DNA of 64,000 nucleotides from Diploscapter coronatus. Lineage: Eukaryota; Nematoda; Chromadorea; Rhabditida; Rhabditidae. Both the position numbers and the translations under genes were made by a program. The stretch spans positions 32,627,249 to 32,691,248 of the forward strand of contig OZ038423.1 in assembly GCA_964036155.1 (NCBI GenBank), in the 5' to 3' direction. Each line of letters starts with the position of its first letter. Within the stretch, counting starts at the first letter, position 1. The notes under the pieces are model-generated. The model ran no database searches, was not told the origin of the DNA, and saw only the letters and a list, made by a program, of their open reading frames with translations. Shown here in pieces: positions 48,903-60,389 of this stretch.

Positions 48903-51007
48903 ATGAAAATACTCGTCGTCTTGTTTTCGCTTTATTACGTATTCAATTCGGTAGAATCGTATAAAGTTCTGGTGTACACGCCACTATTAGGTCATTCTCA
49001 TGTCAAATTTATGGGCTCTATTGCGGACACTCTGGCTGAAGCTGGGCATGATGTGGTAAAATTTCAATTTTAACTTTTTGTTTTAATTTTCCTAAAAGTT
49101 GTATAATAGACCATCCTAATGCCTTTGTTGGAATTGAAGAATGGAAATAAAACGGGCGTAACTCTGGTGAAGAAGGTTATTCTTTACCCGGGCGATAAGC
49201 GGTTTGCATCTTGATTTGAATGCTTGAAATTATCGATAAGCTTATCAGATCCGTTGAACTTACGAACAAAGTTGGAGGCACCCAGGAGGAGTCTGGGGAG
49301 TTCAATATCTGGAAATCCACGCCCTCATCTTCAATGATGGAAATGCTCGGCATGACGGCTGACATCTTCAAATTCCAGTGTCAAAGTTTTTACGTTCCTA
49401 AAAATCTAATAAATAAGCTATTTTCTTTAGAGATGATGAACGACAAGGAGCTCCTAGATAAATTAAGAGCTGAGGAGTTCGATTTGGGAATCGCCGAACC
49501 ACTTGGAATCTGTCAATTCGGTATTAAACTCAAGTGTTTTGTTAATTTACGCTAATTTTAAGTCCTATTCGATGAACTACAAATTCCCGCAACGATAGCG
49601 GCAGAATCCACCGCGCCAATGCCAATGATTTCCAGAATTATCGGAGAACCACAACTTGTCAGCAATGTTCCTAGTATATTGAATAAAATTTAAATAATCA
49701 TTTAATTTTAAATTTAGCTATCTTCGCTGAATTTGGCGATAAAATGACGCTAGCTCAGAGGGCCATGAATTTAGCTGTATCATTGTTTGGCTTCTATTTT
49801 GCTAATTTTATTTTCACCAAAGAACTCGATAGTATTGAAAATGTCGTGGGAAAGAAGGAATATGCGGTATTTTCCCTAAGTTTAAAGTTAAAATTAAATA
49901 ATTTTAGGAATTAATTTCTAGAGCGTCGTATGTTTTCGTAAATTCGCACCCATATTTGGACTTCCCGTTTCCAGCTCTGCCTAAAACTGTATTGATAGGA
50001 GGCATTACTGTTAGCCCTAAGTCCAAGAATTCAGAGCTTTCTGAGGTTGGTTTATAAAAATGAAATTAAAATCTATATTTTTTTCTTAATAGAAATGGCA
50101 AGAAATATTATCTCGTCGCTCTAAAAACGTGCTGATTTCTTTCGGATCAAACGTTAGAAGTATGGATATGCCAGAGGAATATAGGTTTTAATTTAAGGCT
50201 TAAAATTTAGATTTAATGCCTAAATTCAGGCAGTCATTCTTTCAAATGTTCGAATCCATGCCTGACACGACTTTCATTTGGAAGTTTGAAAAGAAAAATG
50301 CGACTATCGCTGATGCCTATGACAATGTAGTATTGACTAAATGGATGCCTCAGACTGAATTATTGGGTAATTAAATCTAGTGAATATTTAATTAGTCTAT
50401 AATTATCTTAATTAGCTGATCCTCGACTAACGATGTTTATTACCCACGGAGGTTTGGGATCTTCTATGGAGTTAGCTCATAGCGGGAAACCTGCTGTTGT
50501 GGTAATTAGTTATTTACTTATGCTAATTTATTCTAATTTTAATTTAAAATTTAAGGTACCAGTAACGGGCGATCAGAAGCGAAACGCAGAAATGCTGCTA
50601 CGACATGAAGTCGCATTGTCATTACAGAAAGAAGACCTAGAAAATGCGGACAAACTCATTAATACCGTCAGAGAAGTCATTGATAATGACAAGTATAAAG
50701 AAATTAAAAATTGGAAAAAAACTATAATTTAAGGTATCGCAAGAAGGCGGAAAGGCTTGCCGAGATTCTGAAAAGTAGACTAACCTCGTCGAAAGAGATG
50801 GTCATTAAACATGCCGAGTTCGCAGCCAAATTCGGAAAATTACCCGAGCTAGATTCTTACGGAAGACACTTGAACGTTTTTCAGTACTACCTAATTGATG
50901 TCATGGCTTTACTTGTTGCAATTATCATCGTTATTCTAATCATTTTGAAATTCGTTTTCAAGTTGATCAAGAAGTTTTGCTGCTCTAGGAAAGAGAAGAA
51001 AGAGTGA
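48903..51007 (+). CDS. UDP-glucuronosyltransferase (UGT)
   Basis: Transfers sugar from a UDP-sugar to lipophilic small molecules in the ER lumen; nematodes use large UGT families for detoxification. Twelve coding exons: 48903-49055, 49110-49201, 49249-49385, 49431-49520, 49563-49673, 49718-49866, 49908-50045, 50093-50184, 50230-50366, 50416-50501, 50556-50692 and 50734-51007. They give 531 residues, the usual length. Signal peptide MKILVVLFSLYYVFNSVES. The N-terminal acceptor-side motif LGHSHVKFMGSIADTLAEAG contains the expected catalytic His (H31 or H33). The UDP-sugar signature runs from WMPQTELLADPRL through FITHGGLGSSMELAHSGKP (about 353-395), then PVTGDQKRNAEML. A C-terminal membrane helix (MALLVAIIIVILIILKFVF) ends in a dilysine-like KEKKE tail, consistent with ER retention. 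Introns are 41-57 bp and nearly all A/T. Confidence 0.96.
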
Positions 51008-51061
51008 TCTCTTCTTTCTATTTAAATTAGGATATCTGGTTGATCTCATTAATTTAAGTCG

Positions 51062-51067
51062 AATAAA
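51062..51067 (+). terminator. Poly(A) signal of the UGT gene
   Basis: AATAAA 55 bp after the stop codon. Confidence 0.55.
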
Positions 51068-51991
51068 ATATTTATTTTGGAATGGTGATATCGTTAATGA
51101 CTGATAACAGGACAAAGGAAAATGAAACGCAATTTCGATGTGCAGAAATTAGCAGCAAATCGTAAGAGTTTGTCGATTTAATGAATGAATGTGAGGACTA
51201 TTTATACACTAGTGTAGGCCAGTCGCCTTCGACGATCGACTAGTGCAGAAGAAAACAGAACAGCTACAGATACAGAATAGAAGTCTTACTTTTATTGAAA
51301 ACTGTCAGAAAATAGTCCTTCTCATTCCACTTCAACCAGCGTTCTCTAATGGTCGACTCATTACCAATTCTCTACCTTTTACGCATTTTCACACAATACT
51401 ATGCATAAAGCATCTATTTTGCAAGATCTTTCTCGATGCATTGTCGAGTGATGATCAATGAAAATTGTTTCTAACTATTATTTCACGGCACATTAACATT
51501 CAATACTTTTTATCTTTTTCTTTCTTCATAAAATTTATTCAAATCAATTTCGTCTACTGTCTAAAATTCGAAGATTCTATCGAATAAAAGAGCTCAAAAT
51601 TGTCTCATAAAATTTTACACTAAAATTAAAGATTTGATATTTGATAAGACGTTTAGAAAATATGAATGGACGACGCCTAGGATCGTCGCGGCAAAATTAC
51701 GGGAGTGGAGTCGGAATTGCAGCAGTCTGATTTTTCACTACTAGTAAACTATGTTTTTGAAAATGTGCTCTATCGCTAAATTTTATAAATACATTTTTCA
51801 CAAGGATAATAAGGTTACTTTTTAGACTTCGTGAAAATAACATTTTTGATAACGAGAAAAATGATGTGAATTTCTAAAAACAAAAAGTATTTTTCCTCGA
51901 AAAGTTTAGCAATGAAGCACATTTCAAGTTTTCGGGCTATTTCTTTTCATTGATACCCCTAAATTCTGCCTGTGAAGGGAGAAGCGTTGAC
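51068..51991. other. Convergent intergenic region
   Basis: Lies between the 3' ends of UGT and the microprotein gene. AT-rich, no coding exon found. A TTTATT near 51535 could be the minus-strand poly(A) signal. Confidence 0.35.
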
Positions 51992-52646
51992 TCAGGCGAG
52001 TCCAGCCCGAGCCAGTGCATCATTGACGGCGCTTTTCTTCTCCGTCAATTTCTGCTGTTGCAGGGCTCTTTCCTGAAATTTTGAATCGAAAATTTACTCA
52101 AATTTGAGAATATTGCAGAATTGGCAATTTCTAATTTTAAGTTTTAGGGTTGTAAATCATTAAATTTTGAGGTCTATTATCTTTTGGACTAACCTTCTTC
52201 TGTCCTCTAGCTCTGAGGTAGAGATAGATGCAGGCGTAGGAAAGGACGCAGGCTCTGAAAATTTTTTTTTTCCAAATTGCATCACTTCTCAAGATGTTAT
52301 AAAAAATCGAGGTTTCAACTTTTCTTCCTTCTTAAAGTTCACAAAACTCAATGTTCCCTAACTTTTCTTCTAGCGATTTTAGTTTGCTGTATTATACACC
52401 GACATCTCGTCTGTACTAGACACCGAATTTTAGGATTGGAGAGTAGGCAAAGAAAAATAAGAAAAGAACCGGAGTGTTTTTACAGACAATATCGATGTTC
52501 CGGTGGTGTATAATACAGGAGGCCAGTGATTTTATTCTTAGGCCCGACCTGAAAATGTTGGCTCTGCCGTACTGCTCGTGCGGGTTGAGGATCATCCGCT
52601 TTGTGCTGACAATCGAGTTCCAGATCGAGCGAGCTGCGTCCGCCAT
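51992..52646 (-). CDS. 79-residue single-pass membrane microprotein, unrecognised
   Basis: Three coding exons: 52549-52646, 52194-52254 and 51992-52072, all in phase. Residues 1-33 are soluble and slightly basic. A short hydrophobic segment near 34-47 (ACVLSYACIYLYLR) is followed by a strongly basic, then charged coiled-coil-like tail (GQKKERALQQQKLTEKKSAV) ending in RAGLA. I do not recognise the family. The size, one membrane helix and flanking positive charges resemble small accessory subunits of mitochondrial or ER complexes, but this is inference. Conserved-looking elements such as ILNPHEQYGRANIF argue that it is a real gene. Intron 1 is nearly half filled by an inverted-repeat element. 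Confidence 0.75.
52387..52518. mobile_element. MITE-like element in microprotein intron 1
   Basis: The left arm CTGTATTATACACCGACATC and the right arm, ending GGTGGTGTATAATACAG, are inverted copies; the right arm has a 5-bp insertion. Length 132 bp, no ORF. Confidence 0.7.
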
Positions 52647-54129
52647 TTTTTGTCGCACTGATTGGTTGCCCACTGAAAATCGAGAAATTAGACAGGAATC
52701 GAAGCTAGGTTTTTGAAAAAGCTGCATATTGACAAAGTTCAGTGTCCGTATTCATAAACGCATCAAGAGGTACCCGATGCGTTTATGAATACGAGCACCG
52801 ATTTTCCTATAACAAGTCGGGATTTTGCTAAACTCGCGATCCTTCCTTGGAAAAGTCGAAATTCTTTAGGATAGGTTGTACTTCAAAAATGTGACTTTTA
52901 TTGCTTAGAAAAGTTTGAACTTCATAAAGGCCGACTTCTTATAGGAAATTAGAACTTTGTAAAATTTGCGCCTTTCTAAAGATAAATTAAAAAAAAAAAT
53001 CAAAGATATCGAATCGGTCTCAAACCGGTGAGTTTTCAAAATGATCAAAATCCAAAAAAACACGATACTATTCTTCAAATTCACAGAAAAATGTTCGGAA
53101 TATTGTACAGCAAAACAGTGAAAGTGTAGGAACTAGCCAAATTAACAAAGGTAAAATAATTGGCATAAGATACAAGATAAATATAATTAATCGAAAATAC
53201 ACAGAAAGAACACGAGACGAGCTCTCACAAATCAACTCAACAATTATTGATAATTAGTTGGAGATAATTAGCATAATTATATCACATTGCTTTTCATATG
53301 AAATCGCAACTTTTGAGAACATAAATAGGGAAAAATAAGAGAAAATACGCAACAAATACAGGAAGATTCGAAAAATGAACGGGGAAATGTCGAAATTCCG
53401 AGTAAATGCTTGCCAGAAATGGGGGAAGGGACTATGTTTTCGCGATAAAAGAGGAGAAACACACGTTTGTCGACCAAATTACGCTTCGAGGAAAATGTCA
53501 GATCAATGGATACGAAATTCGAAAATTCCCACTGATCCGGAAAAGTTTATCGGGTTTAGAAAAATCAAATTTTCAATTTTCACTCAAAACCCGATAAATC
53601 ATAAAATTTGGCAAGTTACCACAAAATGGCGAACAATTTTCAATAAGTCCGCTGTAAAATGAGTGTTCTCACCGAGAGGAAAGTCGTCGTTTGAAAGGGA
53701 GAGCAATTAAAGTAATTAACGAGGGTGATTAGGTAATTATCTCATTAGTCAGCTATTTCGTAAGTAGCTTTGGATACAGTCGAGAGACAGAGCCGCTTAT
53801 TACAGTAGCAAATTGTTGAGTGGCCCTTGAGAAAAAATCGGAACGTAAAATTTCGATTCGAGAAAATTCCATTTTTCAGGAAAATCTCGAATTTTCTCAG
53901 ATCTAAAATACAAAAAATAAGTTCCTATATGATAAAATTCCAAGTAAATGTAAAGTGGAAGGTAATTTGATCATGAATAAACAAAATACAAATATATAGA
54001 GAAAGTTTTCACATATTCACGATCAGATAAAATAAGATAACTTGAAAGCTTTAAAAATAACGGCTTCGCAGAAAAACAGATAAAAGAGTAAAATTCAGCG
54101 TCATTTTCCAAATTACGCTCTTAAACACC
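52647..54129. other. Intergenic between PAT1 and the microprotein gene
   Basis: AT-rich sequence with the PAT1 3' flank and the microprotein promoter region. It holds one perfect hairpin (52747-52793). No coding exon seen; an ORF at 53375-53662 has no family or splice support. Confidence 0.4.
52747..52793. repeat. Perfect 18-bp inverted repeat upstream of the microprotein gene
   Basis: CGTATTCATAAACGCATC at 52747-52764 and its exact complement at 52776-52793, with an 11-bp loop. The match extends imperfectly outward (GTGTC / GAGCAC). About 100 bp upstream of the microprotein ATG, so transcription could pass through it. Confidence 0.75.
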
Positions 54130-57100
54130 TCACAAAACAGTTTGAAGAGCTGCTGCGATTTGCACAGCGATGGTTTGGCTGGTTTCGTCGAGGGACAGCA
54201 ATTTTAGCCACTCAACTAGAAGAATAACGTCGTCGTCGTTCAACTTCAAAAGTTGGCGCCACGACGCCAGAGAGGAACTCCTGGAAATCAGTATTTTCAA
54301 GGATTGCGGTATCTAAACTTATTTAAAAGTTTCTTTCCCGAAAATACGCTCCATTGCTAAATAGTAGGAAAAGTTACATTGATATTTAGCATCAGAGCAG
54401 ATCATCGGAATGATCCACTTTTGAAATTTCATCAATTTTTTATTTCCCTACCATCCACTACTCCAGTCGATATTCGTGGTGGGACCTAACAGCCACTGGA
54501 ACAGCTTCAGCGAGATGTTCGACGCCTTTTTCTTGGAACAGGCGAGAAGCAGAGTCAGCAGGATTTCTCTGGCAAACTGAAAACCAATCATTTTCAAACA
54601 TTTTAAATTCTTCTAAAATTTTGAAAAGTTTATAGAAAAGAATGAACTTTCAATGACTAGCTTAAAATCAGCTTTTTCAACAGAAAAATCAGGACAATTT
54701 TCTGATCATACAAGTCTTATAATTTTTAATTATTAGCACAATCAGCACGTTTTCCTAAAAGCAGACTTCTCAAAACGGCCCGCAGAAAAATAGTGATCTT
54801 TTCAAGAGAGAACAAGAAGAGATGCTCTTCTTCCTTTTCAATACGGCATACTATTTGTTCTGCGGATCGAATTTTGAGAAGTCTGACAAAAAATTACAAA
54901 TTTACCAAATTCTTCTCGGCCAGATCGATTTTGAGTTGATCCACGTTGATGGCGCTCAGAATCAGAATCATCTGGTCCCGGCTCATTCCCATTGCAGAAG
55001 CATAAATCGACGGGACTACGTCGGAAATGACGTCCTGAGAATGACATTTTAAGAAATTAGAGCTTTCAAATTTTAAGAAAAATCAAACCTCCATGACTCC
55101 TTTCCGGACATTCTTCGCCATTGAAATCATGGAAATGATGGCTCGGGCCTGGAATTATCAGATATTACTTTCTTTGAAAAATTCAAAAACCTGATCTTTC
55201 GGCGCTGCAACTTTCAAAAGTCTCGAGATTAAAGCTCGGCCTTTGTTGATCTGAAAAATCGATTTTTTTCAAATTAAAATAAAAATTGAAAAACCTGAAT
55301 GACTTTGGAAAGTTCGTCTCCGAATAACTCCTTGAGGATCAGGTCGATTTTCTTCGAAATTTCCGCTTGGACGGATTGGTCGCTGAAAAAAGTTATTTTG
55401 AAGGGGGTAGATTTTTGAACAGGGATAGAATGTTGAAATTTGTAATATTTTACTTTGGCGCTTGGCTCCTGAGGTCCTGACACTCAATGATGACGAGAAT
55501 TGCTGATTCCAGTCGCATAAGCAAAGTGCGAAGTCTTTTCTGAAGATAAAATTTCATAACTCTGAGAAAAACAAGTATTTATTATGAGAAAATGCTTCCG
55601 AAGTAATTCTTGTTCGTTCGCCCGATTTTCTTTAGTTTTTTGCCCCTTTTCAGACGTTTTCCACCGCAAACATTCGGTAATCATCTCTCGTCTCATTATT
55701 AAGGATAGTAATGCAAAATTGACGGAGATATTTCACTGCACAAGGGGTATTATGATGGAAAACGTCCTAATGTTCGCCCTTTGTTTATTTGTTCCATTTT
55801 TGAAAAATACCTGAGTACTTGCCAGCCTCCTCGCAATCTCCTCCTCAGTCATCTCAGTGGCCCCAACTTTGATCAGCTGAAAAAGCATTTTTCTAAAAAA
55901 AAAAAGGATTAAATTTAGAAATTACATGTCTCGGATTATTCGTAGTCGATTTCGATGGCAATCCCAAACTTCCCGCGAATTTCGAGCCGACTTCCTTCTT
56001 CGTGGTGGTCTCTCTTGGCTCTGACTGCTCCTTTTCCTGCTCTCTGGCCTTTCTCCGCTCGGCCTTTTCTCGTTCCCTCTCTTCACGACGACGCTCCCCG
56101 TTGATTCGGCATCGCTCTCGATAGCGCTCGCGAATTTCATCCTGCAAAAAAGGAAAATTTTCAAAGAACGTTGTTACCGTTTTTTTAAAGAAATTGTAAG
56201 ACTTTTTCCTAATATTTTAGCTTTTAGAAATTAGGGAATTTTCGAAGCTCACATTGATATTGTCCTTGCTCTGTCTGGTTTCCGTCCTCTTTTCAACGTG
56301 CTGTTGTTTTTCAGCTTTCTGCTCAGATTTTCCACCTTCAGCGACTTTCTTGGCCTTCCACAGGGTGTAGTAATAATCTTCGATCATAGGGTCTTGCGTG
56401 GGCCCCTGGCATTGGAGAGTCTGAAATTTTATGCAACTTATATCATTTCGTAATTTTTTCTCGCGAATTTGTAAAATGCACCAATTTCCCTTCACTAAAT
56501 CAATATCTTTACCATCTCTCCTCTTCCCAGCCAGCTCAGATGATTTTTTTTATCACGAACTCTTCGTTTTGCATTTTATCGATTTTTCCCTACCTGAATT
56601 TTCATAAGCCACTCCTTCTCCTTGAAAGACATGTATCCCGCGTATTGGTCTAATGCCAAATCCTCAATCGTCCTGACCGATGGCATTCCTGTAATCATTT
56701 TCATTTTTTAAGCATAGAATAAATTTAACCCAAGAGCTAGGTCGCTTTTTGAAAATTGACAACTTGCACAAGTAGCCACGTAGCCCCTGGAATTGTAGAC
56801 ACATTTGGCGAAATAGCATTGACCAGAGACTCGCCCTTCGTCTCTTCCACATGCTATTTCGCTCAACGCGGCTAACCTTCCGTGGGCCACATGGCTACCT
56901 GTGTACAAGTTGGCAAAATTGTACCTGGTGGTTTTCTCTGGAACACTGAGGATCTGCCCGATTGCATACCACTGGTGGGTGTCTGATTGTGACTCCTCTG
57001 GAGGTGTGGGGGCAGGCCGGGCATCATCGGCTGTTGTTGGTTGGCGAATGGGGCCGGCATTGGGATCCCGGCCGTGCGCATTTGCGCGATCATCTGAAAG

Positions 57101-60100
57101 AGCTTTTGTCGTTGTTGAACCTCGGTCTTTGCTTTTAAGTGTTTATGTTAGAAATTGAAACAGAAAATTGAATGTATTCGTCTTTGATTTTGTTTATCGT
57201 TTTCCGTGATTGTTCCTTCGAATTTTACTATGGACTTTGCTTTTGTTGTTTTTTTTAATAATAGAAATTTAGTCTGTGTTGAAAAGAAAGGAAAAAGAAC
57301 AAACCTCTGGAGGAAGCATCGGCATTCTATTGGGGCCGCCGAATGGGGGCTGAGACTGATTGGGCCCGTTGGATTTGCCTTCCTGTCCCTGCCCCTTAGC
57401 CTGCTGCTGCTGATAGTGCATCGACTGCAGGGCCATGCCTCGGTTGATCAGAACGTGCGTGATCGCGAGCACCGCTTGGGGGTCCTGGAGTTCAAAATTT
57501 CAGATTTTTCCAGGACTTATATTTTTTCTTAAAAATGAAAAAAAAACAAGTAATTAAACGTTTCTTGTAGAGTTGAATATTTTCCTCCTTTATCAAATGC
57601 TTTCTTTCTTTTAGTCCTATCTTGCTAGTTTTTGAAACAGACGCTGCAGCGCCTGTTCTGAATATTCAAAAATGCTAAAAGTTTCCCTACCTTAACCTGC
57701 TGGTACATCTGCCCGATGATACTTGGGATGGGAGGGACTGTGGGTGGAAGATGCTGCGTTCTGCCCGTCAATCGTACCAACCAAATCGGAACCAGCTGGG
57801 CGAACGTCGGTGGCAGAGCGGCCAGAGGTGGTAGATTAGCCATATACGCGTGAGCCGCTTGGGGCGCTTCTGGAAATTTTTTCTTAATTTTAGAAAGCAA
57901 TTTCTATTTTTATTGGCATCGCGCTTCAAACTTGATGAAATTTCAGATATTGTGATCATTGTCAGCAACCCGGATAATTCGTAGATTCGTAGCCTACGAA
58001 CTCGCATGAGAAAAACTAGCTTCCTATCTTGCCCTATATCCTTAACGATCGGTTCTAAAGCTGCGAATTACCCCAAACTGCCTCAGTTACTTTTCTAAGT
58101 GCACACATTTTCAAAAATCTAGAATTTTCGACGTTTCTTTTTGAAATCAACTCACGAGGTGGCAAAACCATGGGTAGGGGAGGCATGACATCTTGATTGG
58201 GCGGGGGCCGAACCGTTGCTCCTGTTCCCGGTCCGTGTTTGGGAATTTGCGGGGGCGGTTGAGTTGGGGCGATTCCGGGAATCGGTTGACCTGATTGCAG
58301 AGCAGCGAGTTGAGGTGGAATTTGACCTGGCACGGGCGAAGGCTGAGGTTGTTTCGCCGAGGTTGAGGGGATCTAAAGGCTTGGTTGTGTAATGGAAATT
58401 TATAATTTAGCCCTCGTTTTAATTTTTGTTCTATTCTAGTGAAAAACTAACGTTTTTCGGCATCAGCAAATCGAAAATCCTTGCGGCCGAGTTCTCCTGG
58501 TTCGCGGTTGAAGTGTGAGCGTTCTGCTGAAAAGAAAAAATGATCATTTTTAGTTTCAACAACTTTTCGAAACCTGCAAAAGTTGCCGTTCCAACTCCTC
58601 TGCGGACATTGCCTGTGGGGGAAGAGGGGGTGGCTTTGCGATCCCCGGTATCGGAGAGGGCAGAATCTGGGTTGGTTGAGGATGATGGGGCTGCACTTCT
58701 GGCCTGCTGCTGGGGGTTTCAGGTTGAGGAACAAGTCTCGGGAAGGCCTCTTCTGCAGATGTTTGTTGCTCTGAATTTGTTTGTCTGTGTTGTGTTGTGT
58801 TTCTGAAATTTTATACTACCTCCCAAAATCGGCTGTTTATATCCATGAGCACTCGGCCTTACAATTCTACTGTCTTCTAGCTGAAAAATACAAAATTAAG
58901 AAAATCTTGAAGTTCTCAATGGCAACTTGGAAACCATAAGTTATGCGAAAAAATAATCGTTTCCTTATCATTCCTCATCATATGCTGCTTATGCTTAGAG
59001 AGATTGCTGCTTCAAATAGACTCAAAAATCACCATTTGTTGCTGAACTTTGTTGACGTCATCTGGCTTCCGAGTCGACGTTGCCGGCTTCTGAATCGCCG
59101 ACGACGAAGGGACGTCGCCAAACAGACCGAACCTGGAGGACTCGAGTAGTTGGGCTGCCAAGGGGTCGGTTTTGGAATCTTCTTTGCCAGTCAAATCCCC
59201 GAAAATCGACGATCCTTGGCCGTCAGCTTTTCCCGCACTTTCTCCCCACAAATTGAACAAGCCGTTCGAGCTGGGGTCCCAGAGGCCTTTCGCCTGCAAT
59301 TACAGCAATTTTAACTGATGAGCAACATTTATAAATTTCTATCTCGTCTTATAGGAATTTCTGAAAAATGAAATGTCTAAACAGGCTTTTAACATTTTCT
59401 AAAATTTCGAACCCGACGACCACCCGTGGGTGCGAGTTTCTATTTACAAATCTGCCTCTAAAAACCTATTAAAAATATTAAAAACCCACAAAATTGCCAG
59501 CCAGCATGGAGTTGAGCGGTGATGTTCCGAATGTGAGATTGTCGAAGGAGGTCGAGTCAAAAATCGGCATTGGAATCTGCGACGCATCCGGCTCAGCGAG
59601 ACCACCCCCGGCCGAATCCCACACCGGGTCGTCCAGGCGGAGTGAGGCCGTCTGGAATTTCGAATTAATCACCTTTCTAAGTTTCAAAAAAGCATCAAAA
59701 TCCATTCAATTTCTAGACGATGTTTTCATCAACTTTATCTACCAGATATTATTCTTCAAAAATCCTTCAATTGTAGTTTGTTTGTTCAAGAAAACTCAAA
59801 GATCAGGGTTGCTGATGGACCTGGGTCGGCCCGACCCGCATTTTGCGGGTCTAAATCGGGTCCGGGTCTAGGAGGGAAAATTTTTGCGGGTCCGGGTCCG
59901 AAAAATTGGGCCCGTCAGCAACCCTGTAAAAGATAAATACTAGAATCGGCAACCTGAGCAGCGTAATCCTCGAGTTCCGCATCGTTGCCCGCGACCTCTC
60001 CTCCAAAAGTCTCGTCATTGATCGCATCGATTTCGTCCTGGTCCAACTCCAACCCATTTTCATCGTCGCTCTCGGGCAAGGTTCCTAGAAAATCTTAATT

Positions 60101-60389
60101 TGTGCAAATTTGTCAAAATGCAAGAAATCTCGAGAAATGCAATAAGTTTTCGAGGGTTCAAATTAGCATATATTCTCCCCATCATATGTATAATCAATAA
60201 TAGCTGGAATAGCAAAGACTCAATTATGTTATGTTTTTTCGTAAAAATTTCAAGAATTTGTTCGATGATCCAGTAAATTAAGAAACACGATTTTAGAATT
60301 TTCAAAAGTTTGCGAAAACTCGAAGTCTCACCAAACATGAGTTCGCTCTCGATGTCCTCCAAGGTGCGTGCACCTCCCAGTTTGTCCAT
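54130..60389 (-). CDS. PAT1 mRNA-decapping activator (PATL1/PATR-1 homologue)
   Basis: A P-body scaffold linking deadenylated mRNA, the Lsm1-7 ring and decapping enzymes. Twenty-two coding exons: 60332-60389, 59954-60084, 59490-59651, 59033-59293, 58820-58880, 58574-58770, 58452-58526, 58156-58372, 57691-57869, 57305-57484, 56925-57093, 56594-56688, 56253-56420, 55926-56141, 55819-55876, 55454-55559, 55295-55382, 55191-55250, 55089-55148, 54906-55034, 54452-54576 and 54130-54280. They give 981 residues. The N-terminus has the acidic DEIDAINDETFG motif. A Pro/Gln-rich middle contains QAMSAEELERQLLQ. The conserved YMSFKEKEWLMKIQ with PMIEDYYYTLW is followed by a charged ERE/K helix and the helical-repeat C-terminal domain. 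The join of exons 15 and 16 is least certain: it needs an acceptor at CTCAGAG. A family C element sits in that intron. Confidence 0.93.
54763..54885. mobile_element. MITE-like element, family A copy in PAT1 intron 20
   Basis: The left arm AGACTTCTCAAAACGGCCCG and the right arm CGAATTTTGAGAAGTCTG are inverted copies. The core ATAGTGATC...GAGATGCTCTTCTTCC resembles the other family A copies. It ends 20 bp before exon 20. Confidence 0.75.
55645..55775. mobile_element. MITE-like element, family C copy 2 in PAT1 intron 15
   Basis: Shares ACGTTTTCCACCG, ATTATTAAGGATAGTAATGC and GATGGAAAACGTCCTAATG with SND1 intron 2 in the same order. The first and last of these form the inverted ends. Confidence 0.6.
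59804..59926. mobile_element. Probable non-autonomous hAT element in PAT1 intron 2
   Basis: The inverted ends CAGGGTTGCTGATGG and CCGTCAGCAACCCTG differ at one or two positions. The flanking 8-mers TCAAAGAT and TAAAAGAT agree at 7 of 8 positions, as an 8-bp target-site duplication would. The interior is a GC-rich set of CCGACCCGC / GCGGGTC palindromes, much richer in GC than its surroundings. CAGGG ends and 8-bp duplications are typical of hAT transposons. Confidence 0.8.

Noticed and set aside
53375..53662. 95-codon plus-strand ORF between PAT1 and the microprotein gene.
   Set aside because: No family resemblance, no splice context and AT-rich random-looking composition.
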